Notes: generated from the letters alone by a model not told the origin. 64,000 nt of DNA from G965250275 sp965250275 (GCA_965250275.1 OZ252297.1:2480001-2544000), one strand, 5' to 3'; positions 50,034 through 59,231 are shown, counted from the stretch's first letter. Numbers and translations: made by a program.

Positions 50034-51254
50034 TCAGGCAAAGAGATCATGTGCCAGTTCGAGCGCGTCGACCAGAACGTCCACTTCGTCGGTTGTGTTG
50101 TACAACCCAAACGAGGCGCGGCAGGTCGCAGACAGCCCCAGATGATCCATCAGTGGCCCCGCGCAGTGGTGCCCGGCGCGCACCGCGACGCCCTTTTTGT
50201 CCAGAATCGTGGAAATGTCGTGGGCATGGGCCGCGCCATCGATCGTGAAGCTGAAGATCGCGGCTTTGTCCCGTGTTGTGCCCTGCACCTGCAGCCAGTT
50301 CAGCCCGTTCAGACGGTCTCTGGTGTAATCTCGCAGCGTGTCTTCATGGGCCGCCACGTTCTCCATGCCGAGGTCCATCAGGTACTCCAGCGCCGCGCCG
50401 AGACCGATGGCCTGTACGATGCCGGGCGTGCCCGCTTCAAACTTCATCGGCGGGTCATTGTAGATGACCTGATCCTTGGAGACTTCCTTGATCATGTCGC
50501 CGCCGCCGATGAAAGGGCGCATCTCCTGCATGCGCTCGGACTTGATGTAGATCGCGCCCGAAGCCGACGGGCCATAGAGTTTGTGGCCGGTGATCGCATA
50601 AAAGTCGCAGTCGAGATCCGTGACGTTCACTGGCATGTGGACTGCGGCCTGAGATCCATCGACCAGTACGGGGATGCCCTTCTCATGCGCGGCGGCCGTG
50701 ATTGCTTTGACATCAACCTTGGTGCCGAGAACGTTGGAAAGATGGGTGATGGCCACCAGCTTTGTGCGCGGGCCCATGGCATCGATCACGGCCTGAACGT
50801 CCAGCGCCCCGGTGCTGTCGACATCCACCCATTTCAGGATCACGCCTTGCCGTTCATGCAGAAAGTGCCACGGGACGATGTTGGCGTGATGCTCCATCAC
50901 GCTCAGGATGATTTCGTCACCCGCCTCCATCCGCGGCATGGCCCAGCCATAGGCCACCAGATTGATGCCTTCGGTCGTGCCGGGGTTCAGGACAATCTCG
51001 TCCTCCGACGCAGCGCCCAGAAAGCGCGCGATGGTGCCGCGCACCGCTTCGTACTTCTCGGTGGCGAGGTTGGACAGGAAGTGCAAGCCTCTGTGAACAT
51101 TTGAATATTCTTCGGAATACGCCCGTGTCACAGCATCGATGACCACCTGTGGCTTCTGAGCAGATGCGCCGTTGTCGAGATAGGTCAGCGGCTTTCCGTT
51201 GACCTGCCGGGACAGAATGGGAAAGTCAGCTCGGATCGCGCTCACGTCATACAT
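50034..51254 (-). CDS. sufS: Cysteine desulfurase SufS
   Basis: PLP enzyme of 406 residues that supplies sulfur for Fe-S assembly from cysteine. The PLP lysine is in AITGHKLYGPSASG and the persulfide cysteine in RAGHHCAGPLMDHLG, the group II (SufS/CsdA) pattern. It is the last suf gene in the window and overlaps the upstream YIP1 gene by eight bases. A second, NifS-type desulfurase sits at the head of the same operon. Confidence 0.95.
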   Translation of the reverse strand: MYDVSAIRADFPILSRQVNGKPLTYLDNGASAQKPQVVIDAVTRAYSEEYSNVHRGLHFLSNLATEKYEAVRGTIARFLGAASEDEIVLNPGTTEGINLVAYGWAMPRMEAGDEIILSVMEHHANIVPWHFLHERQGVILKWVDVDSTGALDVQAVIDAMGPRTKLVAITHLSNVLGTKVDVKAITAAAHEKGIPVLVDGSQAAVHMPVNVTDLDCDFYAITGHKLYGPSASGAIYIKSERMQEMRPFIGGGDMIKEVSKDQVIYNDPPMKFEAGTPGIVQAIGLGAALEYLMDLGMENVAAHEDTLRDYTRDRLNGLNWLQVQGTTRDKAAIFSFTIDGAAHAHDISTILDKKGVAVRAGHHCAGPLMDHLGLSATCRASFGLYNTTDEVDVLVDALELAHDLFA

Positions 51255-51834
51255 TGGACACTCCGGTCAAAGGGCCGCCGACCAGCGACAACAGAATCGA
51301 TACGATCAGCACCATCGCGATAAAGGCTCCGATCAGAACGCCGGCAGATTTTCCCAGGGATTCAAACCTGTGCGCCTGATTGACAAAGTTCACCAGGATA
51401 TAGACCCCGACGATCGCTGCCGCGATCACCAGCAATCCGGATAGCAACGGCATGATCAGCAGCAGGACCAAGGCAACGGCCTGAACCACCACCCGCAACC
51501 CCTGCAGCCAGACGATCAGAACCATGACATCCAGGAGGGACCCCTCGCCGCCTACCGCGCGCCCGACCCAGAAGATCGCGTAAATCACCATCACCAGGCC
51601 AAAGAACACAAAGCCCAGATAAACCGTCGGGGCGTCAAACAGTCCCGGCAGCGGCGATGGTCCGGGCGCCAACACATTGGACAGCGTAAAGAGCATCGTG
51701 TTCAGAACGGCGACCAGAATCAGGGCCGTCCAGATCGCTTCGCGCGGCAGCGTGAGATTAAGCAGGGATCGCGCCGCGCTTGCGGGGTCAGTGATCGAAG
51801 TGAGGGCCAGGTCGCGCCAGTCTGTCGCAATCAT
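51247..51834 (-). CDS. YIP1-family membrane protein
   Basis: A 195-residue protein with about five membrane helices and the YIP1-like layout (short cytoplasmic N-terminus, then helices from residue 30). The start at MIATDW overlaps the stop of the YIP1-like gene upstream (ATGA). Sitting inside the suf operon between sufD and sufS suggests a link to Fe-S assembly, but no such function is established for it. Confidence 0.8.
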   Translation of the reverse strand: MIATDWRDLALTSITDPASAARSLLNLTLPREAIWTALILVAVLNTMLFTLSNVLAPGPSPLPGLFDAPTVYLGFVFFGLVMVIYAIFWVGRAVGGEGSLLDVMVLIVWLQGLRVVVQAVALVLLLIMPLLSGLLVIAAAIVGVYILVNFVNQAHRFESLGKSAGVLIGAFIAMVLIVSILLSLVGGPLTGVSNV

Positions 51835-52316
51835 CCGGTGGGTCTTTCGGCTTGTCTCAGGGTGGAAATCCAGAACCACACAAACACTCCCAGCCACAAA
51901 ATGCCAACCCCCTGCAGTTGTGGGCCGGGTCCGAGGAACCCCGCCGCGAGACCGTGGAGCAACAGCAGTGGCGACGAGGCCAGCAGCGACCAGAAAAGCG
52001 CAAGCCGTGCGCCATACCAGTCGCCCTTTCCGCCCAGTATGCGGGCCAGCAGATGCGACAGTCCGGCCAACAGGTAGAGCAACAGTGGCGCAAGGAAAAT
52101 CCAGGCCATCAGCGTGCCTCCCATCAGGATGCTCAGGTCCTGACCGGTCAGATGTGCTTCGCGCGACAGACGCGGCAGTTGGGCAATGAAGACGATCCCG
52201 CAGAACGACATGAGGATCGCGAGCGCGCGATCCTCACGATTTCCGTCCGACAAGAGGCGCCGCATCACCCGTCCGGGTCCGCGATAGGTCGCCGTTATGT
52301 CGGTGGTCACCGGCAT
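51831..52316 (-). CDS. Second YIP1-like membrane protein
   Basis: A 161-residue protein with four to five membrane helices (first at about residues 33-50, then pairs near 62-88 and 103-150). The start at MPVTTD is one base after the sufD stop. It shares length, topology and position with the YIP1 protein that follows it, so the pair probably arose by duplication or forms a heteromer. Function in the suf operon is unknown. Confidence 0.75.
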   Translation of the reverse strand: MPVTTDITATYRGPGRVMRRLLSDGNREDRALAILMSFCGIVFIAQLPRLSREAHLTGQDLSILMGGTLMAWIFLAPLLLYLLAGLSHLLARILGGKGDWYGARLALFWSLLASSPLLLLHGLAAGFLGPGPQLQGVGILWLGVFVWFWISTLRQAERPTG

Positions 52317-52317
52317 G

Positions 52318-53598
52318 TCAGCGACGGCGCGAGAGCCAGCCTTCCAGGCGCGAAACGATGTCAGCGGCAAGGTCTTCGTCTTCGATCTCTTCGACCGCTT
52401 CCGCCAGGAATGCCAGCGTCAGAAGGTCGGTTGCAGGCCCTTCAGGCACCCCACGCGACCGCAGATAGAACAAGGCGTCTTCATCGATGGCACCGGATGT
52501 GGACCCATGCGAACAGGCGACGTCGTCGGCATAGATCTCGAGTTCCGGCTTTGCCAGGAACTGGCTGTCCTCGTCCAACAACAACGATTGGCTGATCTGG
52601 TACCCATCGGTCTTCTGGGCGCCGGGCTTCACAAGGATCTTACCCTGAAAAACTCCCGTCGCACCGTTGCGCAAAACTTTCTTGAAGACCTGCCGGCTTT
52701 CGCAATTCACGGCGTCATGCGTGATGAACACTGTGTCGTCGTGGTGGAAATCGCCATCACCCACACACGCGCCAGCAACATGCGCCACGGCATCATTCCC
52801 GGTCAGTTCAATCACGGACTCGTTGCGGGTCAACTGGCCGTTCACAGTGAGCGTGAAGGATTTGTAGACCGATTCCTGACCAAGCCGCGTGAACATATGT
52901 GTCACCGCACGCCGTTCGTGGTCCCGCCCCTGCGCTCGCACATGATGCAACGTGCCACCATCCGCGATGTCGATTTCCATGCATTTGTTGAAGCGCGCCG
53001 CAGCGGGGCCATTCTCCAGGATCGTCAACTCTGCGCCGCTTTCGACGCGAATGACGTGGTGCAGGATGGCATCGGAGGTTTCCGAGGCATGAATGTAGAT
53101 CAGGCTGATCGGTTTGCTGGGTTTGCCGGTGACCCGCACAACAATGCCGTCAGTGGCAAAGGCGGTGTTCATCGCCGCGAACGGACGTGCCACGGGGGTC
53201 TGACCGCGCGTCTCCAGGGTTCCATACAGGTCTTTGGCCCAATGGATATCCGCATCGACACTGTCAGCCAGCCGCCCGATTTCAACGCCTTCCAGCATCA
53301 GGTCGTCAGAGGCTTCAGGGTCAAAAACACCATCGACAAAAACAACTTTCAGCCTGTCGAACGCGTCGAACATTGGCGGTTCATCAGCGTCGAACAAAGC
53401 CGCTGCAGGGGGCGCGACCTGTACGAGCGTATCTGGTCGCGTGTACTTCCAGTATTCATCACGCCGATGCGGCAGACCCATGTCCTGTAACCGGACAAGC
53501 GCATCCTTGCGGGCTGCGCTGGTCCAACCGCCCGACGGCAGGGACAGGTTCGCGAGCCGCTCGGCAGTTTCATCCTGAGTGGTTTTTGCCAGCGCCAT
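52318..53598 (-). CDS. sufD: Fe-S cluster assembly protein SufD
   Basis: Scaffold partner of SufB, 426 residues, with a right-handed beta-helix core and the conserved histidine-containing C-terminus, DEDSQFLAKPELEIYADDVACSHGSTSGAIDED. It begins at an ATG overlapping the sufC stop (TGATG). It forms the SufBC2D complex that builds Fe-S clusters. Confidence 0.95.
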   Translation of the reverse strand: MALAKTTQDETAERLANLSLPSGGWTSAARKDALVRLQDMGLPHRRDEYWKYTRPDTLVQVAPPAAALFDADEPPMFDAFDRLKVVFVDGVFDPEASDDLMLEGVEIGRLADSVDADIHWAKDLYGTLETRGQTPVARPFAAMNTAFATDGIVVRVTGKPSKPISLIYIHASETSDAILHHVIRVESGAELTILENGPAAARFNKCMEIDIADGGTLHHVRAQGRDHERRAVTHMFTRLGQESVYKSFTLTVNGQLTRNESVIELTGNDAVAHVAGACVGDGDFHHDDTVFITHDAVNCESRQVFKKVLRNGATGVFQGKILVKPGAQKTDGYQISQSLLLDEDSQFLAKPELEIYADDVACSHGSTSGAIDEDALFYLRSRGVPEGPATDLLTLAFLAEAVEEIEDEDLAADIVSRLEGWLSRRR

Positions 53599-54353
53599 CA
53601 CGCCACCTCTGCCAGAATGTCGGCGTAGCCGTTGGTCTCGACTTCCAGCGCCAATTCGGGACCACCCGATTTCACAATCCGCCCGTCTGCCATGATGTGC
53701 ACCACGTCTGGTTTGATGTGATCCAGCAGCCGCTGATAGTGCGTGATGACCAGAAAGCCCCGCCCTGCGTCACGTAGTGCATTCACACCATCCGAGACCA
53801 GTTTCATCGCGTCGACGTCGAGCCCGCTGTCGGTTTCATCGAGAATGCACATCTTGGGCTGCAAAACGGCCATCTGGAGGATCTCGTTGCGCTTTTTCTC
53901 GCCACCCGAGAACCCGACATTGACCGGTCGCTTGAGCATATCGGCGTCGATCTGAAGCTCTTTCGCGCGGGCACGGATTTCCTTGAGAAACTCCGCGGCG
54001 CTCATTTCGTCTTCACCACGTGCTTTTCGCTGCGCGTTTACGGCTGTGCGCAGAAAGGTCATGTTCCCTACGCCGGGGATCTCCACCGGATACTGGAACG
54101 CCAGGAACAGTCCGGCGGCGGCCCGCTCTTCGGGCTCCATCTCGAGAATGTCCTCGCCTTCAAGCTTGGCGCTCCCATCGGTGACTTCGTAGCCATCGCG
54201 GCCGGACAGGACATAGCTGAGCGTGGATTTTCCGGACCCGTTCGGCCCCATGATCGCGTGCACACTGCCAGGTTCGATTTTGAGGTCGACGCCTTTCAGG
54301 ATTTGCTTGTCTTCTTCTTCAAGTTTGACGTGCAGGTCTTTGATTTCCAGCAT
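53598..54353 (-). CDS. sufC: Fe-S cluster assembly ATPase SufC
   Basis: ABC-type ATPase of 251 residues. Walker A GPNGSGKST is at about residues 35-43, the signature GFSGGEKKRNEI near 150 and Walker B MCILDETDSGLDVDA near 170, which is the SufC-specific pattern. It drives conformational change of SufBD. A 117-base gap separates it from the FkbM-type gene upstream, so it may be served by its own ribosome loading or promoter. Confidence 0.96.
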   Translation of the reverse strand: MLEIKDLHVKLEEEDKQILKGVDLKIEPGSVHAIMGPNGSGKSTLSYVLSGRDGYEVTDGSAKLEGEDILEMEPEERAAAGLFLAFQYPVEIPGVGNMTFLRTAVNAQRKARGEDEMSAAEFLKEIRARAKELQIDADMLKRPVNVGFSGGEKKRNEILQMAVLQPKMCILDETDSGLDVDAMKLVSDGVNALRDAGRGFLVITHYQRLLDHIKPDVVHIMADGRIVKSGGPELALEVETNGYADILAEVA

Positions 54354-54470
54354 CTCTTTCTCTCTTTTTGCGTCGCCAGCGAGTGGCTTGTGTGGGTCGG
54401 CGCGCGGGCACCGGAGTCATCTTATGCTTTGCCGCGGCTCACTTGATGTCACGGCGTTTTGTCGGACCGC

Positions 54471-55403
54471 CTATGGAATTGTGGCGTGCGCCTGTTCGGT
54501 TGCTTCGGCGGCTTTGGTCTCTTTCTTCAGTTTGCGTGGCAACATCCGGAAGTACCGCAGCGGGAGACGGTCCCCGACCTCGCCGCGGCGCGCCAGTTCG
54601 TCGAGGCACATCAGGACCAGATCGTAGCTCAGGAAGATCGAGTCGGCGGCCAGTGTCAGGTACTTCAATTGCTCCGAGCTGACGTTTTCGATGTCGTCCA
54701 GCCGACGGATGTAAACCGCGTCACCGTCCAGCAACTGACTGGCAATTGCGCGTTTGGTGAACCGATTCTTGAACTGGCTGGGCAGCGTGACGGACTTGGC
54801 AAACAGGAACTTGTGCAAGACAAAACCCATCTCGCGCAGCTTTCGGTCCAGATCAGCCCAAAGCGGCTCTCCTTCGTACATCTGGTGAAACCGCACCTCG
54901 GGGATCACGGCCACGGCTTGCGAAAGGGTTTGTGCTCCGCCTTCCAGTACGTCGAGCTCTCCGCCTTGCAGGTCCATTTTCAGAACGTCCAGCCGATCGA
55001 TCTCCTCAACATCGTCGAGGGCCATCACGTCGACCGGGATGTGCTTCACGTCCCGATCGGTCCAGCGGAACTTTCCGAGAAATCGCGCCGAAGGCGCGTG
55101 AATTGGGAAAAGCGAAGAAAGCGATCCGATGGGGTGCCGGTAAAAGGTCGCCGGACCCGAACGGCCTATCGCCGCCTGCACATAGGTGGTGTTGGGCGCG
55201 TCGATCTCGGCGAGCTTCTCAAAGGCACCGTCGTCCGGCTCGAACCCAACCAGATGGGCGCCGCCCTGCTCCATCAGCATATGGTAGGGCGGCTTGGCCA
55301 GCATACGCGCGCCGACATCGCCGATCTGCATCGGTCGATCCAGGGAAAACGCCTGCAACAGAGTCGCGCACCGTTTCCGCGCACCACGCATCATTTTTGG
55401 CAT
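54471..55403 (-). CDS. FkbM-family methyltransferase
   Basis: SAM-dependent methyltransferase of 310 residues. The SAM-binding region is MQIGDVGARMLAKPP, FEPDDGAFEKL, and DVLKMDLQGGELDVLEGG, which match FkbM motifs. The C-terminal hundred residues are helical and end in a basic tail. FkbM enzymes O-methylate sugars or polyketides, and the substrate here is unknown. It lies between sufB and sufC, 12 bases after another methyltransferase-like gene, which is not a function associated with Fe-S assembly. Confidence 0.87.
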   Translation of the reverse strand: MPKMMRGARKRCATLLQAFSLDRPMQIGDVGARMLAKPPYHMLMEQGGAHLVGFEPDDGAFEKLAEIDAPNTTYVQAAIGRSGPATFYRHPIGSLSSLFPIHAPSARFLGKFRWTDRDVKHIPVDVMALDDVEEIDRLDVLKMDLQGGELDVLEGGAQTLSQAVAVIPEVRFHQMYEGEPLWADLDRKLREMGFVLHKFLFAKSVTLPSQFKNRFTKRAIASQLLDGDAVYIRRLDDIENVSSEQLKYLTLAADSIFLSYDLVLMCLDELARRGEVGDRLPLRYFRMLPRKLKKETKAAEATEQAHATIP

Positions 55404-55415
55404 GTCGCTCCCCCG

Positions 55416-56078
55416 TCAAGGCGATGTCATGGCGCGCACGACAAACCTCAGTCGGTCCACCGGTACATCCGTGGGTTTCACGTCGAAAATTCCCATCCGA
55501 CCTACGGTCTTTGTTGGTTTTCCCAATACCGACTCCACTGCATGCATGCGCGGACGATCCAGGTAGTCATCGAATAGCAGCGTCACAGGGCGCGAAACAC
55601 TAAATGCCGTAGCAAGCGCGCATCCCATCCGAAACCGCCCATCCACCAAAACCAAGTCAGGATGACGCAGGTTGTCGCGCCCCCAAATGCCCAACGGGTA
55701 ATCTGCAAAACGACGCCACAAAGCGGGGTTCGCTGGACTGCCCCATGCTTTTGTTGGACCGATATCAGCCCAAACAATTTCGATTGAAGTGCTGTCCACC
55801 GGCGGGTTGTTTTCGAACCACCTGTGCATCTTCTCGATCCAGTTTTGATCGCTCTCGACCGAATAGACCTGTTTGCCGGGCATTTCGGAGGCGACCACGG
55901 TGGATCCACCGGACCCATACTCCAAGATTACATCCGCGTCCGCATATCTTGCGCGCAATACCTCCTGCACCGCCGGAGGCATCGTGAACTTCGGACGCTC
56001 GACAACCGTTTCGACCGGCACGTCCGGGGTTTTTCTTCCGAACAACCGGCTCAGGCTCGGATGCAACTTCGACTTCAC
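55416..56078 (-). CDS. Class I SAM-methyltransferase-like protein
   Basis: A 220-residue protein. It begins at a GTG overlapping the sufB stop (GTGA) with GGAAGGA eight bases upstream; the longer ATG frame would overlap sufB by almost 150 bases and is not used. The Rossmann-like part has VILEYGSGGSTVVASEM and VYSVESDQNWIEKM, then DLVLVDGRFRMGCALA, the layout of a class I methyltransferase or related SAM-binding protein. Translational coupling to sufB puts it in the suf operon; the substrate is unknown. Confidence 0.75.
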   Translation of the reverse strand: MKSKLHPSLSRLFGRKTPDVPVETVVERPKFTMPPAVQEVLRARYADADVILEYGSGGSTVVASEMPGKQVYSVESDQNWIEKMHRWFENNPPVDSTSIEIVWADIGPTKAWGSPANPALWRRFADYPLGIWGRDNLRHPDLVLVDGRFRMGCALATAFSVSRPVTLLFDDYLDRPRMHAVESVLGKPTKTVGRMGIFDVKPTDVPVDRLRFVVRAMTSP

Positions 56079-57598
56079 CCCACAGATCCTTCCAGCGAGA
56101 TTGCCACAAGCTGTTGCGCTTCCATGGCAAACTCCATGGGCAGCGCTTGCAGCACGTCTTTGCAGAACCCGTTCACGACAAGGGCCACCGCTTCTTCCTC
56201 GTCCATGCCGCGGCTCCGGCAATAGAACAGCTGGTCGTCGTCGACTTTAGAGGTGGTGGCCTCATGTTCCACACGCGAGGAATTGTTCTTTACCTCGATG
56301 TAGGGAACAGTGTGCGCCCCACATGTGTCGCCGATCAGCAGGCTGTCGCATTGCGTGTAGTTCCGGCTGTCCTTGGCCTTAGGGTGCATCGACACCAGGC
56401 CGCGATAGGTGTTCTGGGCCTTCCCGGCGCTGATCCCTTTCGAGACGATCCGGCTCTTGGTGTTTTTTCCCAGGTGCACCATTTTCGTGCCGGTGTCGGC
56501 CTGCTGCATGTTGTTGGCGATGGCGATCGAATAGAACTCACCCTGGCTCTCGTTGCCGCGCAGGATGCAGGACGGATACTTCCACGTCACAGCGGAACCA
56601 GTTTCAACCTGGGTCCACATCACTTTGGCCCGGTCGCCACGGCAGTCGGCGCGCTTGGTCACAAAGTTGTAGATGCCACCTTTGCCGTTCTCGTCTCCGG
56701 GATACCAGTTCTGAACCGTGGAGTACTTCACCTCTGCGTCTTCTTCGACGATGATCTCGACGACCGCGGCGTGCAGCTGGCTGGTGTCCCGCTGTGGTGC
56801 GGTGCAACCTTCCAGGTAGCTGACATATGAGCCTTTGTCGGCGATGATCAGGGTCCGTTCGAACTGGCCCGTGTTTTCCGCGTTGATGCGGAAATAGGTG
56901 CTCAGCTCCATAGGGCAGCGGACACCCGGCGGCACGTAGACAAAGGACCCGTCAGAGAAGACTGCGGAGTTCAGTGTCGCGTAGAAGTTGTCACTGACCG
57001 GGACCACCGATCCCAGGTACTTTTTGACCAACTCCGGATGGTCCTGAATGGCTTCGGACATCGAGCAGAAAATCACGCCAGCCTTTTTCAGTTCCTCCTG
57101 GAATGTGGTGCCGACGGAGACTGAGTCGAAAACAGCGTCGACCGCTACCTTCCGGCCTTCGGCGGGTATGGACTCCGCGCCTTCAACACCTGCGAGGATC
57201 ATTTGTTCTTTCAGGGGAATGCCAAGCTTTTCGTAGGTCGCAAGAAGCTTCGGGTCGACCTCATCAAGAGACTTTGGCTTCACTTCCATGCTTTTCGGAC
57301 GTGCATAGTAGTACTGGCCCTGAAAATCGATTTCGGGATAATCGACCATCGCCCAGTCCGGTTCGGTTTTCGTCAACCAACGCTCATAGGCTTCGAGACG
57401 CCAGTCGGTCATCCACTGCGGCTCGCCGTTCTTTTCCGAGATCAACCGGACGATATCAGGGGTCAGCCCTTTGGGGGCGTATTCCATTTCGATATCGGTC
57501 GACCAGCCATGCTTGTAGGCGCCGCCCACTTCGCGAACAGCATCGACCGTTTCCTGATCAACACCTTCTTTCACTTGAGTCTGGTCCAAAGCGGCCAT
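56075..57598 (-). CDS. sufB: Fe-S cluster assembly protein SufB
   Basis: Main scaffold of the SufBCD complex, 507 residues. Recognisable blocks include EWMTDWRLEAYERW-like WMTDWRLEAYERWL, YVPPGVRCPMELSTYFRIN, YLEGCTAP (a cluster-assembly cysteine), KTKSRIVSKGISAGKAQNTYRG and CDSLLIGD. Length and N-terminal region are typical of SufB rather than SufD. It starts 15 bases after the NifS-like desulfurase gene. Confidence 0.96.
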   Translation of the reverse strand: MAALDQTQVKEGVDQETVDAVREVGGAYKHGWSTDIEMEYAPKGLTPDIVRLISEKNGEPQWMTDWRLEAYERWLTKTEPDWAMVDYPEIDFQGQYYYARPKSMEVKPKSLDEVDPKLLATYEKLGIPLKEQMILAGVEGAESIPAEGRKVAVDAVFDSVSVGTTFQEELKKAGVIFCSMSEAIQDHPELVKKYLGSVVPVSDNFYATLNSAVFSDGSFVYVPPGVRCPMELSTYFRINAENTGQFERTLIIADKGSYVSYLEGCTAPQRDTSQLHAAVVEIIVEEDAEVKYSTVQNWYPGDENGKGGIYNFVTKRADCRGDRAKVMWTQVETGSAVTWKYPSCILRGNESQGEFYSIAIANNMQQADTGTKMVHLGKNTKSRIVSKGISAGKAQNTYRGLVSMHPKAKDSRNYTQCDSLLIGDTCGAHTVPYIEVKNNSSRVEHEATTSKVDDDQLFYCRSRGMDEEEAVALVVNGFCKDVLQALPMEFAMEAQQLVAISLEGSVG

Positions 57599-57613
57599 GT
57601 CTACCCTCCAAGG

Positions 57614-58657
57614 TCACGCCGCACGGGCGCGATGTTTTCTCTTTTTGCTGCTCCACGTTTCCGCGAACCGCAGCACCTCGTCTTGCGTCGTCTCTTGCCC
57701 CAGCGACACGCGCACTGCGCTGGCCGCCGTATCCTCGTCAAACCCCATTGCGCTCAGAACGCGGCTGGCGCGTACCTTTCCGCTGGAACAGGCGGACCCG
57801 GCGCTGATGCCAAACCCGGCCAGATCCATCTGCATGACCTGTGTTTCGCCCTTCCATCCCGGCGTTGCGAAACAGGTCGTATTGGGCAGGCGCTTGGCGC
57901 CTTTCCCGACAAAAATAGTCCCGTTTTCACCAGCCTCAAGAGCGTTTTCTAGAATATTTCTAAGTTCTTCGATTCTGGTCCAGACGCCCTGTTCCAGATC
58001 GCGCGCTGCGGCCTCGGCGGCGGCCCCGAATCCAGCAATGCCGATGACGTTTTCTGTCCCGGACCGACGCCCCATTTCCTGCCCGCCGCCCTTGATCATT
58101 GGCGACAGTTCCGTGCCGCGCCGCACGATCAGGGCGCCGACGCCTTTCGGCCCGCCAATCTTGTGTGCCGAGAGCAGCGCCATGTCCGCGCCACACCAGT
58201 TGAAGGCCACCGGAAGTTTGCCAAAAGCTTGGGTGGCATCTGTCAGAGCCAATCCGTCCGGCAAGTCCTGAACGACACCTGTTTCCGAGTTGGCCATTTG
58301 CAGGACCGAGTCCGAGGGGTCGCTCACCGCGACCTGCCCTTGTGAGTCCACCGGCAAGTCCGGATTGATCCATGCCGCAACGGCGTCATGTTCAATATCC
58401 GACCCGTGCAGTACGCGGCTGCTAAGGGCCAGTGCGGCGGCCTCGGTCGCGGAGGATGTGAAAATGACCTCTGCGCCATCTGCACCAAAGGCCGAGGCCA
58501 CCTGTGCGCGGGCCCGTTCGATCAATGCTTTGGCCGCACGCCCCTCGGCGTGGACCGAGGAAGGATTCCCAACCACATCCATTGCCGCGATCATGGCGGT
58601 GCGCGCCTCATCCCGCAGTGGCGCGGTGGCGTTGTGGTCCAGGTAGGTCCGGCTCAT
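57614..58657 (-). CDS. Cysteine desulfurase, NifS/IscS-like
   Basis: PLP enzyme of 347 residues, group I. It opens MSRTYLDHNATAP, with PLP lysine in LLSAHKIGGPKG and the mobile-loop cysteine in SAGSACSSGKV. It begins at an ATG overlapping the iscR stop (ATGA); the longer frame upstream lies in iscR and is rejected. Alphaproteobacterial suf operons often have this enzyme next to iscR in addition to SufS at the other end. Confidence 0.92.
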   Translation of the reverse strand: MSRTYLDHNATAPLRDEARTAMIAAMDVVGNPSSVHAEGRAAKALIERARAQVASAFGADGAEVIFTSSATEAAALALSSRVLHGSDIEHDAVAAWINPDLPVDSQGQVAVSDPSDSVLQMANSETGVVQDLPDGLALTDATQAFGKLPVAFNWCGADMALLSAHKIGGPKGVGALIVRRGTELSPMIKGGGQEMGRRSGTENVIGIAGFGAAAEAAARDLEQGVWTRIEELRNILENALEAGENGTIFVGKGAKRLPNTTCFATPGWKGETQVMQMDLAGFGISAGSACSSGKVRASRVLSAMGFDEDTAASAVRVSLGQETTQDEVLRFAETWSSKKRKHRARAA

Positions 58658-59115
58658 TCCGCATCGACCACTGCAAACAAACCCGGCACCGCCGGACAGG
58701 GCGCCAGCTCGTTCTGGATCACGTCTGAGAGGCGGGTTTGATGCAGGTAAACATAGACATGCGCGCTCAGCCCTTCCCAAAGTCGGTTTGTGAGGGACTG
58801 GGCGCGGCTGCCAGACAATCCACCGGACGCGCCAGCGCCCTTGTGCATCGCGTCCACCGTCTCATCGACCGCGCTCAGAACATCGACAACCCGGATTTCA
58901 TTGGCGGGACGCGCCAGCCGGTACCCGCCTCCGGGTCCCCTGACCGAGGCCACCAGCCCGGCACGCCTCAGTTTGACAAACAACTGCTCCAGATAAGGCA
59001 GCGAGATATCCTGCCGTTTGGAGATATCCGCGAGAATGACAAGCTCGTCCTGGGGTTGCAGCGCGATGTCGGCCAAAGCAACCATCGCGTATCGGCCTTT
59101 CGTGGACAGTTTCAT
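58654..59115 (-). CDS. iscR: Rrf2-family regulator, IscR-like with a single cysteine
   Basis: Winged-helix regulator of 153 residues. The DNA-binding part is MKLSTKGRYAMVALADIA to RGPGGGYRLARP, which is IscR-like. The three cluster-binding cysteines of E. coli IscR (spacing within VDATRC...C...C) are missing: this region reads VDAMHKGAGASGG... with none. Only one cysteine remains, near the C-terminus in LAPCPAVPG. A single-cysteine IscR that senses iron is known in Rhodobacter. It heads the suf operon and should repress it when Fe-S clusters are plentiful. Confidence 0.9.
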   Translation of the reverse strand: MKLSTKGRYAMVALADIALQPQDELVILADISKRQDISLPYLEQLFVKLRRAGLVASVRGPGGGYRLARPANEIRVVDVLSAVDETVDAMHKGAGASGGLSGSRAQSLTNRLWEGLSAHVYVYLHQTRLSDVIQNELAPCPAVPGLFAVVDAE

Positions 59116-59214
59116 CGTGGGCCCCGCTTGTGGTGACGATGCGAAATCGTTGACGTTTGCGTCGGCGTTGCGTATCTGCCCCTAGCGGTGCGGTTTCGAT
59201 GCGTCGCATGACAA

Positions 59215-59231
59215 TTTAGAATAGTTCTAAG
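59215..59231. promoter_or_regulatory. ICE box (Irr-binding site) upstream of the iscR-suf operon
   Basis: TTTAGAATAGTTCTAAG matches the iron-control element recognised by Irr in alphaproteobacteria (TTTAGAA-YNR-TTCTAAA) at 16 of 17 positions. It lies 100 bases upstream of iscR in the divergent gap. Such sites usually mark iron-dependent repression of Fe-S assembly by Irr. Confidence 0.75.

Noticed and set aside
55416..56222. Longer version of the methyltransferase-like gene, starting inside sufB
   Set aside because: It would overlap sufB by nearly 150 bases and its first 48 codons are Arg-rich shadow sequence; the GTG overlapping the sufB stop has a good ribosome-binding site.
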